DNA of 64,000 nt from Allodiplogaster sudhausi (GCA_945643635.1 CALZFC010000135.1:1-64000), one strand, 5' to 3'; positions 48,984 through 64,000 are shown, numbered from the stretch's first letter. The notes: a model not told the origin generated them from the letters alone. Numbers and translations are program-made.

Positions 48984-50488
48984 ATGAGTGGAGGAGGTGC
49001 TTGGAAGGAGTTTTGGAGGATTGGACCCTATGGACGATTCGATCCATTTTCGATGGAGGGAGTTGAGATGGGAATAGCAAAGACAAGGAGTCAACTGTTT
49101 GCAGGCGACTTCTCTTTCCAGATCACCTGCCACTCGTGGAGTCGCGTGGATCGCTCTGCTTCAGGCCAGTCGCCTTCACTTAATTCATCTGTCTCTTTTC
49201 TTTTTATGATTAGGAGAGTAAGTCCATAAGGTTTATCTTTTTTTCCGTGGATTGTTCCTTAACCGGAGTGGAGGAAAAGGGATAAGAGCTGTTTGAGAAT
49301 TTGAACGGGCGAAAAGTGAGGAAAAGATGAAGGCTATTGTATTTCAGTGGATCTCACTGTTCCCATGGAATACCGACGTCGGTTCGACTACGGGAGGGCT
49401 CGTCCTCCCCCTCCAATCCCTCATCCTTATGACCGTTACGATGACAGGTCCCAACGGTTCATTATTTTTCGTCATTTTCCACGCATATATTGTTCGTTTA
49501 GCCGAGAAGTGTTATAATCGGTTGCAGACGTCCTCATCACTTCGGGGGCGGCTACGGGGGCAGCTACGGCGGTGGCCGCGGCGGCATGTACCCGATGCCA
49601 CATCCCTCCTTCATGCCCCACTTCCCCCACCAATCATGGTGCGCGGTGCGGGCGGAAAGAGAACTTGTCATCGGGCCATCGTCAGTGGCCTGCCGCCCAC
49701 CGGATCCTGGCAGGTAACTGGGATTTGTGGTCGTGCAAGTTGAAGCTTTGTAATCTTGAAGGTCTTTTTGTTCTGTCTTCCTTCTTCTCTGTATATTGCA
49801 AAGGCTATACTGACAACATTGATATTGAACGGGACCTGTGGAATGACTTATACGCAGGAGTCTTCGCATTTGTTTTCCAATGATTGATGCGGGTTGCAGA
49901 AGGGTGTAGCATGGTAACCGTCATGATTCCAGGTACTTGTGTAAGTCGATGGATGTGGATGTAGTGTAGGATGATTTGAGGTGGAATGTGGACGGAGAAT
50001 GGAGAGGAAGGAGGAATGAGAGAGAAGGGCGAGAGAAAAGTGGCTGCAGGATCTGAAGGACCACATGAGACGGGCGGGAGATGTCTGCTTCACGGATGTG
50101 TTCCGGGACGGGACGGGCTTAGTGGAGTACGCCAGGGCAGATGATCTCAAGTACGCTCTTCGCAAGCTCGACCAAACTAAATTCACTAGCCATCAGGTAA
50201 TGCAAGCATGGGAATGAACAAAGGCTGTTCAGTTCTCGTATTCTTTCTTAAAATCTATTTTTAGAATGAGACTTCGTACATTACTGTAAAGGAAGATCTG
50301 ACGCATCGAGAGCGAAGCCGCAGCCCACATCGGGTTAGTGACCGGCCGAGACCAACAAAGAAAGATAGAAAGAGAGAGAGACGAAAGGATTCTTACAGAG
50401 TCACCGTGAAAGGGAACGCTCTCCTCGGGAGGTTCGTGAACGGACTCCAGCTCGAAGATCTCGTTCTGCTTCTCGTTCTCGCTCGTGA
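48984..50488 (+). CDS. Second SRSF1-like gene, RRM1 missing or degenerate, apparent frameshift
   Basis: ATG 48984 ([10 protein letters not shown]) follows TTATTTTCAG by 6 bases, a likely trans-splice acceptor. Downstream exons: 49348-49447 (ending [11 protein letters not shown]), 49528-49713 (Gly/Tyr-rich linker, then [13 protein letters not shown]), 50050-50196 ([20 protein letters not shown]), 50265-50333, 50399-50488 (RS tail ending SASRSRS). The pseudo-RRM exon is 147 bp, identical in length and boundaries to exon 4 of the preceding SRSF1 gene, so this is a tandem duplicate. No RRM1 strand motifs ([12 protein letters not shown]) are seen in 48984-49347. Within 49528-49713 the Gly-rich frame and the GLPPTGSWQ frame differ, so the reading frame breaks there. 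It could be a decaying copy, a truncated functional paralogue, or sequence error. Joins between 48984 and 49348 are not resolved. Confidence 0.7.
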
Positions 50489-51181
50489 ACCCCACATTCT
50501 TTCTACTTGTTTCTGAGCAAGATGATTCCGCGGATTTTCTCTGTGCTCCTCTTAAACAGCGTATTTCACTAATTTTTTTTATCGTACTGCTTTTCTAATT
50601 GTGCGACCTGAGAGTGGAAGCTTGCATAAGCTCTTCTATGAAAAATACTCTAATTTCCTTGTAATCTCCTTTCTTTTTTTTCTTTATTGCTCCGGTATTC
50701 TAGAACATTTCTGCTGTCGCAGATACCTTTTTGTGGTGGCGAGGCTCTGGCTAGAAGCCCTTATCAAACGGCAAACTTTGCACTCTCATTGCGGCCTATC
50801 CCTGTTTTTGAGAGCTGCTTTTCTTCCCTGCTTTCTCACTTTTTTCTTATCGGTCGTTGTGACAAACCTGTTTCTATTTGAAACTAAATTTCACCCAAGA
50901 TAAATGTTTAAAAAAAATGTTTGAATGAGTGGAATCTGCGGCACTCTTCACGTTTACAATACGTTATAAATATTTATGTGCGTGAGGAACGAGCACTGTT
51001 ATAGGAATGAGGGGGTGCTCTTGTTCTTATCCCTGTCTGAAATCAGGGGGATGCTCTTTTTGTTCTCCCTGGCTGACATCAGGAGATGCTCTCGTTTTTC
51101 TCCCTGGCTATCCTTGTGCGTAATAGTTGAAACTTGTAGGTGGAAGAGGCTTGCGTGGTTTGACATTGTTATTGTTGGAGA
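50489..51181. other. Intergenic
   Basis: T-rich DNA; 51020-51110 contains three loose repeats of GGATGCTCT followed by TTTTCTCCCTGGCT. No gene seen; upstream region of Rab18. Confidence 0.5.
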
Positions 51182-52292
51182 ATGTCTTTCCTGAGCGAAG
51201 ATGAGGATAATCAGTCATCCATTACTACTCTCAAAATATTAATCATTGGTGAGAGCGGCGTCGGGAAGTCCAGGTTACGTAATTGCTTTCATTACGCTCA
51301 CGTCCGTGGGTTCTTTTCAATCAGGAGTTCTGACAAATGTCTTCTTGAGTTATCGATTTGTTATAGTTTGATGCTTCGCTTCGTTGACAATGTCTTCGAT
51401 CCGGAACTGCCTGCAACTATTGGTTTATGCTTGCTTTTCATATCGAAAGACATTCCAGCTGTTCTCGTTAATCGGTGTTCTTAAGGAGTGGATTTCCGAG
51501 TAACGTCAATGGTCATTGATGGGAACCGGGTGAAGCTCGCGATTTGGGATACAGCAGGGCAGGAGAGATTTCGCACTCTTACTCCCTCATATTACCGAGG
51601 CGCCCAGGGTATCATTTTTGGTTAGCAATTTTATTGTATTTAGTGTGGACCTTGATTGGAGCTTGCCTTAGTTTAGTGTACGACGTGACAAACCGAAGCA
51701 GCATGGAGCGACTGGACCACTGGATGACGGAGACGGAGACGTACTCCACCAAGGCTAACGCCGTCAAGATGATCGTCGCCAACAAGATCGACATGGTTAC
51801 TTGCATTTCCTCGCGCATTGTGTTGCAATATTTCTTTAGATTTCAAAGGGAATATGTGTGTGAATTGATCCCAGAATGACCATGCTGGTTGATCGTGTAG
51901 TTCATTGTAAATTGCAGCCGAAGCGCGAAGTGAGTCGTGAAGAGGGACAGAAACTGGCCCGCCGTTATCGTGCTCTGTTCATTGAAGCGAGTGCTAAGAC
52001 CAGCGAAGGAGTTCAGTGCACATTCGAGGAACTCATTGAAAAGGTTCTTTTTTTTAAATAATATTTATTTCTTTTGGAATTCGAATGCAAATCAGCCGAA
52101 TTGAGCCATATTGAATGCTGGTACAGCATCAACACCGTGTATTTCCTTGAGTGGTTTGCTTTGTTGCGAGTTAACTCGAGCGTGCTTACATCTCAGATCC
52201 TACAAACTCCTCAGTTGTGGGAGAGCGAGAGACCCGCCTTCCGACTCGGCCAGACCCCCGACCACAGCGACTCTTCTTCATGTGCTTGCTGA
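51182..52292 (+). CDS. rab-18: Small GTPase Rab18, 208 aa
   Basis: Six exons: 51182-51273, 51367-51422, 51486-51608, 51662-51795, 51918-52043, 52197-52292. Start [21 protein letters not shown]-loop GESGVGKS (about 24-31), switch I ATIGVDF, switch [26 protein letters not shown], and EASAKT. The tail QTPQLWESE is the Rab18-specific block, and the C-terminus CAC is a double-geranylgeranylation site. Rab18 acts at ER-lipid droplet contacts and in ER organisation. Length is normal. One acceptor (ATTGGAG at 51661) is weak, and gives [10 protein letters not shown] where most Rab18 proteins have GVILVYDVT. Confidence 0.93.
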
Positions 52293-52778
52293 ATTCCCAT
52301 TCCTTAGCCTCATTTCTGCCTTCGTTTTCGTTACTGGGTTCTCTGTATGTCAAACCTCATCAAACCTTCTCTTTCTGTGTCGTGTACTCTCCGCTAGATG
52401 TTTAAGTACTTCTTCACTTGTAGTATGCGTGCCGACTTGTTTATATCTTGTACAGGCCGTTGTTGACTGAGTATTCAGTTTTTTCCGGTATAAGAAGAGA
52501 AAAAAATATAGTTTACATTTATATAATTGAGTAGACCTCATTGATACGACGGTGTCAACGATTACCTTCCATGCTAACATGCGTGTAGTGGGCATGTTCT
52601 ATGCCAATATTCAACTGTGAGACTGCCAGGAATGCCGGGATTGCAAGCTGGGAAGAGATATTGCATAAAGAAGTTTTGCTCTAATCAACCTAGGTGTTCC
52701 TTTTCCAAGGTAAGGGTCCTTGGCTATACTTGAGCGAAGAGTCGATTCCTTTGGAAGGCTTAGAGATTGACAGAAGAA
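52293..52778. other. Intergenic
   Basis: No gene seen. It holds the Rab18 3' UTR and the upstream region of the U2AF gene. Confidence 0.5.
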
Positions 52779-56254
<3,476 letters not shown>

Positions 56255-56447
56255 CCTCCCCCTCTCTCAATGTCTGCTTCTCTTGTTCTTTTCATTTCCA
56301 CTGTATGTGTTCCAGTTATTATTATCCATTGGTAGTAAAGCGTTATAATTAATCTGGCCAAGAAATAAGTTATAACAAACTTGACAGTATCAGTGTAATA
56401 TGAAAATAGATGAGTATATAGATGAGTATGCCATGACGACGATCTGC

Positions 56448-58264
56448 TTATCTTCGCCTCTTCTCAGGCGGGTAGTCCCCAGCAGGGCCCCCCGGACCAC
56501 CACGGAAAGCGCCATGAGGGGGAGCACCGAAGGGACCTCCACCCGGGGGTCCTCCGAAGAATCCTCCCATGGCATGAAGGGGCTGGGGTTGTCCGGGAGG
56601 CGGGCCTCCTCCCATTTGCTGGTTCGGAGGGGGACCACCTCTCTGGTCTGCTTCTCCGCTCTTGAAGATCTGCAGAAGACGCTGTACTCCCTCCATCATG
56701 TTCGGGCCTCCTGAGCAAGGATCAAGTGGCTAAGTTCCAATCTAGTCAATAGCATGCCTTGTCTCTGCTGCTGTGCACTGGGCGGCCCTCCGAAAGGACC
56801 TCCCTGTTGAGGGGGCGGGCCTTGAGGGGGGCCACCCATGGGACCCCCTCCTCCGAATGGCTGTTGTCTCTCGCCTCCCATCTGCATCATCGGGCCTCCG
56901 CCAAACGGATGACCACCGAATTCTGAAAATCAGACATGGGAAATCGAAATATAACTAATAAAAGACGATATCCACTACAATGACTAGAATGACCTTGCGG
57001 AGGCGGCTGTTGAACACCCCCAAAGACGACGGCAGGAGGTGGTCCCCCCATCCTCTGCTGCATCGACATTCTCTCACGACGAGCTGCTTCCAGTCGTTCC
57101 AGCTCCTGCTGTCGGCGTTGCAGATCTGAATTACTCCTCCATTAACAGCCATATCCCTTGCCATTCTACAACAGAACACCTCTCATATACTGGGAACAGC
57201 GTTTGAGCCAGCAGCTCTTTCTCGGGAATACCCACTCTATTATCTCAAATATAAGCCAAGAAGAAGCGAACACAAAAAAATCAACAGCATCATCTTGCTA
57301 TCAAACGGACAAGGAGATCTAGCAAAAAAAGACCACCTAAGAACAACTAAATAATCATGCTGAAACTTCTCCAGGAAAGGTGCAACCCTGGTGGTATTCA
57401 CACGAATACTAGTTGAATGGTATGGTCAGAAACGACGCAAAAGGGTATGGGAAGGCCAGAAAGAAATAGAGAGAACAAGGCAGAGTACAACGATAGAGGA
57501 TGAAATGAAAGATCAGGCGGAGATCCCGTTTCAGGCACAGAGATACTGCTCTAGATACAGCAATAAAGTTATATCGTTTTGATTAAACATTCCGCCCGGA
57601 GATCAGAAAAATTCGATGATGTGAGGCATGACAGATGACAGAAAATCCAGATAAATTTAACGGTTCAGAAGCTCAGTGAAATGACTCTCAGAGAACTCTG
57701 AAATACTGATCTGCATTTAGTACGACTGCTTTTATGACGCAATCCATGCCGAGTCCAAATAGAATTAGAAAGAAAGTAATGGCACGCAGCCGGGAGCGCA
57801 TTCCACCAATCAACAACCGACAGTCCACTAAGCTATTCCGTATACTCCCTCAGTCAGGTTTGAATAAAACAAGTTTTTTTCGTTAACAGATCCATGTTGG
57901 AAGTATGTTGACAAGCAAACAAATAAATATTTGTTTAGGCACGAAGACAAATATACTAAGGCAACCCAAGTCCAAGTTCTCCTTCATATTGATTTGAGTG
58001 TATCACCAGAATTATACGGTTAACGAAAGAAAAGTAAATAAGAGTTGACAAGCCTTCGCGAAGCATCTGAGCCTGATAGTCCTGATAGGCGAGTTCCATG
58101 TCTGCCTCGAGTCTCACACGAGCCTCCTTGAGTTCTTGATCCAACGCAGCCCGCCGCTGCCTTTCCATCTCGTATAACTCCTTCCATTTTTGGCCATACA
58201 CGAATTCGAAGCTGTTAGGTGCAGGGAAACGAGGTCCCATCTCACGCTCCCTTAGAAGGACCAA

Positions 58265-58297
<33 letters not shown>

Positions 58298-60511
58298 AAA
58301 CTGGAGACAAGAAAGGAGTGACGTTGACTACAAGGGCAACACGACGCTATAGATATCATAGAGTTAAATATACAAATGAAAGAGATAACAACCTCACACC
58401 ATGTAAAAAAAAGGATTTTCGAAAAATTAGATTTGAAATGAAAATTACTAAATGAACCATTTAAAACAGGATATTTATATGATTTTTAGAAGGTAAAATG
58501 GAAGAGGAGACGATAGAAAAGAGGAAGAGAATAAAAAGAGTGGATAAGATACTTGAGTAGCTGAGGAGTGCGAGGAATCATCCTCTCGGCTAGTCCATCA
58601 TCTTCATCTCTTGGTTCGAGGGCTTCCACAACCAACGGTTTCGGACTCCTGGACGTGCTTTTCTCGTTAGTCAAACCGCCATTATTTAGCTAATAGAACA
58701 TGATAGCATACATACACAAACTTTAAAAAATTGCTCACGAATTTCAACTTTTACAAACTACATTCTAGCTTGCTTTCGCCTCAAACGGTGCATCGAACAC
58801 CCGAAACACCCAAATGAAATAAGGGAATAGAATGAATAGAAAGGCAAGGAAACGTACGCGGTGAGAAGGAAGACGCGTTCTTTGATGGAGGCGATGGCCT
58901 CGTTGGCAGAGGGTTTCCTCTCGAACTCCACGATTCCTTCCCCGGTGGGGCGGCCCTTCTCATCCACAATGTGAACTGCTCTTTCGACATCGCCGAAGTG
59001 AGAGAATGCATGATAGAGCATCTCATTGGATACTGTAGGGGACAGTTCCTTGACTCGGAGGGCTGCCCCATGCACAGCGAAGCGAACTCTGACTTGACGG
59101 CCGTGGATGACTCGTCCATCGATCGCTTCCTTCGCGCTCTCCGCATGGGCGCGTGTATCCTACTCATTCCATTATGCAACCCCCTTCAGTCAGGAACCTA
59201 CCGCAAAGATGTAGACAAATGTAAAACACAACTTATAGTAGAAAGGACATAAATTATATCATCAATAGACAAAGTTCCTGTTTGAAAAAATGTACTTCTC
59301 ATTCACCAGCGGCTTATTTCATAAGTTATATTCCCCAATCTCCTTCGGTTGCGAGTCTGAGGCTACATGGTCAGCAAAGTAATAAGTGAGGGTAGAATAG
59401 CCTAAACTGTTCCCATGCTCGGTGTGGTGAAACAGAAGATGATTCACGAATAACAGAAGAGGAATTTTGTCTGAAAGCTCATTGAACACCTTCATAACTC
59501 CTCTTAGTAGAATATCAGCAAACAAGGTACAGATTGTAATAAAATTCCGACAAAGACAGTCGGAAGCTACTTTTGTTCTTTTTCAAGAAACATACAGCAA
59601 GTCCACAAGAAGTTGGTGGGAGATACAGTCCGGTATGGCAAGTCAAGGATAGAAGCCCCTTCAGTCCCTTTTCAAGTCCACGGCGAATGGATTCTGAACC
59701 ACTCAGAGCACATCAACGTCATAGAGTTTGTAATTATTCGGTGGCGCAGATTGGGCCTATTGAAACGAGTCCAAATGTAAAGAGTCCACATATTTCAGCT
59801 TGTTCACTCAGAGGGTCTCGCCAGCAAAACCAAATTACCCCAGCACTCGCAACCAAGAAGATTTTTCCACCCTTTTGTCCAGAAGTAAGAAAGATGGAAG
59901 TAGGTACCAAACGAAGGAAAGCGAATCCTTTCCCACTGAGATAGCACTCTGCGATGTCCCCGTGAGGAGAGAAGAGATCCTTCAGTTCCTGCTCCTTTAC
60001 TTCATTCGGAAGATTTCCGACGAACAGACGACAGCGGCCAGTGAATTTCTTCTTGGGCAGGTCAGTCATGAGCTCAGACTCAGAGAAGGCTTGGCCATTG
60101 AGCAAGGGAGCGCCTCCGCGGCCGCCGCCCCCTGCCATTGCTTGGGCCATCCCAGGCCCCCCTCCCATCTGCATTCCTCCACCGTTGCTCGTTCCGTTCC
60201 GGTGGGATGAATGCTGCTGCTGGTCACGACGATTCCTATTCATAACCTTGTTTAAAATCTGACAAAGCCGCCAATTTGGCGAAAACAGTGTCGTACGTCA
60301 CAATGATAAAATGCTTACGTAAGTATTACATGATTGGATTTGAAATGGCCAAATTCGCAAATATACAAGGATTTTTTTAAATAAACTGATGACTAAATAA
60401 AAAAGAAGTGGCGTACCGATCCGAGCCATGAGAGGATCGCCCCCTGTCATCCTCCCTTCTCTTGTCATCTCGACCTCCTCCTCTTCCTCCCGATTGGCGT
60501 CGATCCGACAT
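56448..60511 (-). CDS. nono-1: DBHS-family RNA/DNA-binding protein (NONO/PSPC1/SFPQ type), 525 aa
   Basis: Eight exons (minus): 60511-60417, 60235-59908, 59159-58858, 58648-58553, 58250-58054, 57125-56994, 56922-56758, 56710-56448. Order: basic/Gly-rich N-tail, RRM1 (CRLFVGNLPNEVKEQELKDL ... GKGFAFLRL), RRM2 (LRVKELSPTVSNEMLYHAFS ... GIVEFERKPSANEAI), NOPS segment (LLTASPKPLVVEALEP ... EMGPRFPAPNSFEF), a right-handed coiled coil (MERQRRAALDQELKEARVRL ... LQRRQQELERLEAARRERM), and a long Gly/Pro/Gln tail ending PPEKRRR. DBHS proteins dimerise through NOPS and coiled coil and act in transcription, splicing and nuclear RNA retention. Two introns use GC donors (58053 GCTTGT, 56757 GCATGC). The start lies 3 bases after ATATTGCAG, a candidate trans-splice acceptor. 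Confidence 0.93.
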
Positions 60512-61015
60512 CTTCTGCAATATCCAAGGCCGCTTGTGAAACTAGCAATTGATGAAGAGCCTGATAAATGGAATGATTCTAACATTTGAGAAATGGAGTC
60601 ACTAGACGAATGATCAGAAGAGCTCTAGAGATGAACAGCAGTCGTCGCAAAAGCGAACGAAGAATGAACGCGGAGGAGGGGAGGAACGCGACGCGCGCTT
60701 CGACCGCCCTTTAATCGATACTAATATGCAAAATGAACCAAATATGCAAAACATACGAACGTTTAAAATAACAAATTTTATTTTATTTCTTAAAATGGCT
60801 AATAAATAATATAATAAATTAATAATTTACTTGACAATTGCATATCTAAAAATGTTGCCTATTAAATATTACTAGAGTAGGTGTTTTGTTGTTTCCTGGA
60901 TTGTGTCTAGTGTACAATACAAAAGAATATGGCACATTGCCAGAACATCTAACCTCAAAATGTACTTGAATTACTCTGTTGTTACTCAAACATTTTCGTT
61001 TCTTTTCTTTGCTAG
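60512..61015. promoter_or_regulatory. Divergent intergenic region between nono-1 and CDK5RAP1
   Basis: About 500 bp separates two head-to-head genes and must contain both promoters unless either is trans-spliced from a longer transcript. It is AT-rich at 60720-60870, with a GC-richer patch at 60630-60715. No TATA box is clear. Confidence 0.45.
61004..61015 (+). promoter_or_regulatory. Candidate spliced-leader acceptor at the CDK5RAP1 start
   Basis: TTTCTTTTCTTTGCTAG ends immediately before the ATG at 61016, leaving no 5' UTR if used. With no upstream exon visible, this is the arrangement expected for SL trans-splicing in nematodes; it could also be an ordinary cis acceptor. Confidence 0.5.
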
Positions 61016-61934
61016 ATGTGGCTGCGAACTGCTTCAACTATCGGGTGTTCACGGATAGCTTCTTTTCGGCCACCTCAGCCACATTCCGTGGCTGGCCACC
61101 GACATGCAAGTAATCCGCCGGCGAGAATATCTCCAGGTTAGCCGTGGGGGGGGGTCAAAAATTTTCCAAGTTCTTCGAACTGCATTTCGTTGTGAAAATG
61201 TGTGCAAAAGTAGCTTAATGGTCGTAATCTGTGTCAAATTCACGTACCGCTCGGCAAACAAGCACTGATAGACATGTTTCAAGCTCAAGTAGATAGGGAA
61301 AGAAGTACATTAAAAAATAATTATAAAAAAAAATTTTGACCCGCTGCTTCCCGCCCAATTAGGATACCGCTTACCCTCTTGGTTTTGCAGTTTCTTCCTT
61401 GATTTAGATGGCCCAGGTCTGGCTCACTTCATGCAAAGCGCGAGGAAGAGACCCAGCAAGGTAGTGCCGACTGTTAAGGAGAGTCATGCTTACTTGTCTT
61501 CGCAAGACTATCACGGTGAAGGACGCAAAGGTTTGCTGTGACAAGCTTGTGGCTTTGTAATGTTCTCTCTTCTTCAGTGATGTTCCTGACGTACGGCTGT
61601 CAAATGAACGTGAGCGATACGGAAGTTGTTAGGAGTTTGTTGATGTCTAGTGGCTATGCAGAGACCGCGAAGATGGAAGAGGTTTCCTTTCATGTATTTC
61701 TGCTTCCCACTTGAATTTTCTTTTATCTTTAAAGCTGATGAATATATTACAAGGCGGATATTATATTACTCATGACCTGCTCAATTCGAGAAGGAGCCGA
61801 AGAAAAGGTCTGGCGCGAGTTAAGGCGTATTAAGGATCACTCATTCCGCGCAAGATGAGTTGGAGTGCTCGGTTAGCTCCTCTCTTTCTCTTTCTCTTTC
61901 TCTCTCTCTCTCTCCTGTTCTCTCTCTCTCTCCT

Positions 61935-61976
<42 letters not shown>

Positions 61977-63859
61977 CTATCTCTCTCTTGTTCTCTCGCT
62001 CTGTCTCTCTATCTCTCTTTGTCTGTTTCTTTCTCTTGTGTAGGATGCATGGCTGAGAGAGTGCGCCACAAGTTGATAGAGCATTCCAACCTCTGCGATG
62101 TCGTGGCTGGCCCCGATTCCTACCGAGATCTCCCGCGACTTCTGGCTGTTGCCAGATATGGGCATAAGGTTGCAATGGGATTCTTTCTCTTGATAAGAAA
62201 GATGAGCATTGACTGATCTCAGGGGATGAACGTGCAGCTTTCCCTGGAGGAGACTTATGCCGAGGTCGCTCCCGTTCGGGTGGACGAGGAATCCAAGGCA
62301 GCTTTTGTGTAAGAAGAAATGATGATGATGAGAAACGATTCTTTTCTGGTGCAGATCCATCATGCGAGGCTGCGATAATATGTGCACGTATTGCATTGTC
62401 CCCTTCACTCGAGGGAGGGAACGGAGCCGTCCCATTCATTCCATTCTTGAGGAAGTCAGACGACTCAGCCAACAGGTCATTCTTCACGGGCTTGGTTCTC
62501 TCTCCATTTATGGTGGCAGAATTATTGTAGGGAGTGAGACAAGTCACTCTGCTTGGCCAGAATGTCAACTCGTACCGAGACACGTCAGAGTCCACGATTC
62601 CATTCACTACTCAAACTAGTCGTGTCCCTGGTCCGTCTTCCTTCTTTCTCTCTTTTCCTCGACTACCTATTCATCCTACTGTAGGCTTCTCTACCGTATA
62701 CTCCCAACGGAGTGGTGGTCGGACCTTCTCGACTTTGTTAGAAGAAGACTCTCGGATCGACCCAGAGATGAGGATTCGATTCACTTCTCCGCACCCGAAA
62801 GACTTCCCTCTCGAGGTTTCTTCCTTAATCTCAACCAGCCATGTCATGTCCGGTATCCTTTCTGCAGGTGTTGCAATTGATAAGAGACACTCCCAACATC
62901 TGCAAGCAGATTCACGTTCCTGCTCAGTCTGGAGACGATCAGGTCTGCCCTTCTTCCTTGGCACTGTAGATGGAGACTCTCTAAGGTACTCTCTTCAATG
63001 GGGCGTGGCTACACAAGAGATGCTTATCTCCGATTGGTCGATGACATCCGCTCAGTTCTTCCTGGTTATATTTTATTCTTCTCTTTTTATTCATCTTATG
63101 TTTCCTGTCAATGATTGTAAGTTGATTAAGACGTGAGCTTGACGAGCGATTTCATCGCTGGTTTCTGCGGCGAGTCTCTTTCTGCTCACGAGAGAACTGT
63201 TTCACTCATTCGTCTTGTCCAGTACTCTTTCTGTTTCGTATTCCCTTACAGTACGCGTGAGGTACATCTTGTATTTTCTACTTTTCATATCTATTCTTTT
63301 GCGTATTAACACTTTGATTTCCTCTTCGTCAAACTTTCTCTTCTAGGGAACAAGGGCCCATCGCCGCCTGGAAGATTCGGTCCCAGAGGAAGAAAAGGCT
63401 CGCAGACACACCGAATTGGCAAGAGTCTTCAGGGAAGGGGCTCTCAAGTTAGCTTTCCTTCTTTCAAAGTTCGTCATTCAATAAGGTTAATTCTCTCCAT
63501 GGTTAAAAAGGTACTGTCTATGTCATAGACTCACCCAGATTTTGAACCGCCCTAGAACAAAATCCCACTCAGATTTTGGAGTTATTACCCACCTTAATTT
63601 CCGAGCTCCAAATTCCCTACCTCCATCCAATTTTAACAAACAGTTGACAGTGGCATTCATTCCCTGATTCTCTCTCTTTGTTGAGGGTAAATACTGCTCT
63701 GATTGGAAGTCGACAACTTGTTCTCGTGGAGGGAGACAGCAAGAGGTCTCCTTCTGCTGGCGCGGGTCGCACCGATGGAGGAACCAAGGCTCGCCTGCTG
63801 TTTATTTATCTTTCCTTCTACTCTCTCCCTCTCTTTCATATTTTACTCTCCTCGTCTTT

Positions 63860-63910
<51 letters not shown>

Positions 63911-64000
63911 CTGCTATTCTTCATCTACCCCAACACTTTCTTGTCCTTTTCTTTGCTTTTACTTATATCCCTTCTTGAGGTAATCTTCGAGAAGGAGGGT
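61016..64000 (+). CDS. CDK5RAP1, mitochondrial tRNA methylthiotransferase (3' end beyond window; in-frame TGA)
   Basis: Exons: 61016-61136, 61408-61530, 61578-61681, 61754-61871, 62044-62168, 62223-62308, 62355-62475, 62531-62621, 62685-62815, 62868-62942, 62986-63064, 63131-63261, 63347-63447, 63686-63788, 63980->64000. The N-terminus [20 protein letters not shown] looks like a mitochondrial presequence. The UPF0004 domain has its three cluster cysteines (TYGCQMN, TCSIRE, GCMAER). The radical-SAM motif is CDNMCTYC, followed by [42 protein letters not shown] and a TRAM domain (RQLVLVEG). The enzyme adds the methylthio group that makes ms2i6A37 in mitochondrial tRNAs. The TGA at 61856-61858 (codon 151) is in frame between HSFRAR and VGVLGCMAER; human CDK5RAP1 continues through this region. 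A GC donor occurs at 63789. Confidence 0.88.
61880..62040. repeat. (CT)n tract at a CDK5RAP1 3' splice site
   Basis: CTCTTT/CTCTCT repeats fill intron 4 almost from donor (61872) to acceptor (62043). Confidence 0.9.
63499..63544. repeat. Dispersed repeat, copy B
   Basis: Resembles 38783-38830: both have TTAAAAAGG, then AC(C/T)GTCTAT, AGAC and ACCCAGAT(A/T)TT in the same order and spacing. Located in intron 13 of CDK5RAP1. Confidence 0.6.
63861..63906. repeat. (CT)n microsatellite in the last visible CDK5RAP1 intron
   Basis: About 22 perfect CT units roughly 70 bases upstream of the acceptor at 63979. Confidence 0.95.

Noticed and set aside
61856..61858. Selenocysteine call at the CDK5RAP1 TGA
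   Set aside because: Not a known Sec position in this family and the 3' UTR is outside the window, so no SECIS can be sought; nonsense, readthrough or error are more likely.

Overview
The window reads as intron-rich animal nuclear DNA, most likely from a nematode. The evidence is a lustrin-type cysteine-rich/Kunitz protein with EB modules, a MATH/BTB-type BTB protein, a TTBK-like kinase, very short introns (often 35-60 bp), and several genes with a TTTTCAG- or TTTGCTAG-type acceptor only 0-6 bases before the start codon and no upstream exon visible, which is what spliced-leader trans-splicing would look like. The species cannot be named from sequence alone. All exon models below were built by hand from conserved protein blocks, reading phase and GT/GC-AG junctions; they are predictions.

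Layout. 1-1.7 kb: CT-rich minisatellite and empty DNA. 1.7-5.9 kb (+): a small BTB protein, a PDK1-like AGC kinase without a visible PH domain, and mitochondrial ribosomal protein L30. 6.3-7.7 kb (-): a small, possibly N-myristoylated three-TM protein. 7.7-11.2 kb: long CT/GA microsatellite tracts with no convincing gene. 11.2-16.9 kb (-): a 27-exon integrin alpha chain. 18.9-21.9 kb (+): a cyclic-nucleotide-gated channel with a tRNA-Gly(CCC) antisense in its last intron. 22.0-23.5 kb (+): a two-TM protein with a PPxY motif. 24.0-31.5 kb (+): two adjacent secreted EB/Kunitz/lustrin-type proteins. 31.9-34.0 kb (-): a katanin/VPS4-like AAA ATPase. 34.3-37.6 kb (+): a TTBK/CK1-like kinase. 39.6-46.4 kb (+): an FMNL-type formin whose introns carry two non-autonomous transposons. 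47.5-60.5 kb: an RNA-processing neighbourhood (SRSF1, a second SRSF1-like copy, U2AF65 and, on the minus strand, a DBHS/NONO protein) with a Rab18 GTPase in the middle. 61.0-64.0 kb (+): CDK5RAP1, cut by the window end.

Functional themes. SRSF1, U2AF65 and the DBHS protein act on pre-mRNA (enhancer recognition, 3' splice-site recognition, paraspeckle-type RNA binding). L30m and CDK5RAP1 both serve mitochondrial translation. Integrin, formin and Rab18 act at membrane and cytoskeleton.

Most worth checking: an in-frame TGA inside the conserved CDK5RAP1 core; an 824-bp inverted-repeat element whose arms each carry a tRNA-like pol III promoter; a 430-bp pogo-like element with 26-bp perfect ends and a transposase remnant; Kunitz domains in both secreted genes that have lost both partners of the same disulfide; an integrin intron with no usable AG; CT microsatellites lying directly upstream of 3' splice sites; and an apparent excess of GC-AG introns. 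I found no single wholly new multi-gene system.
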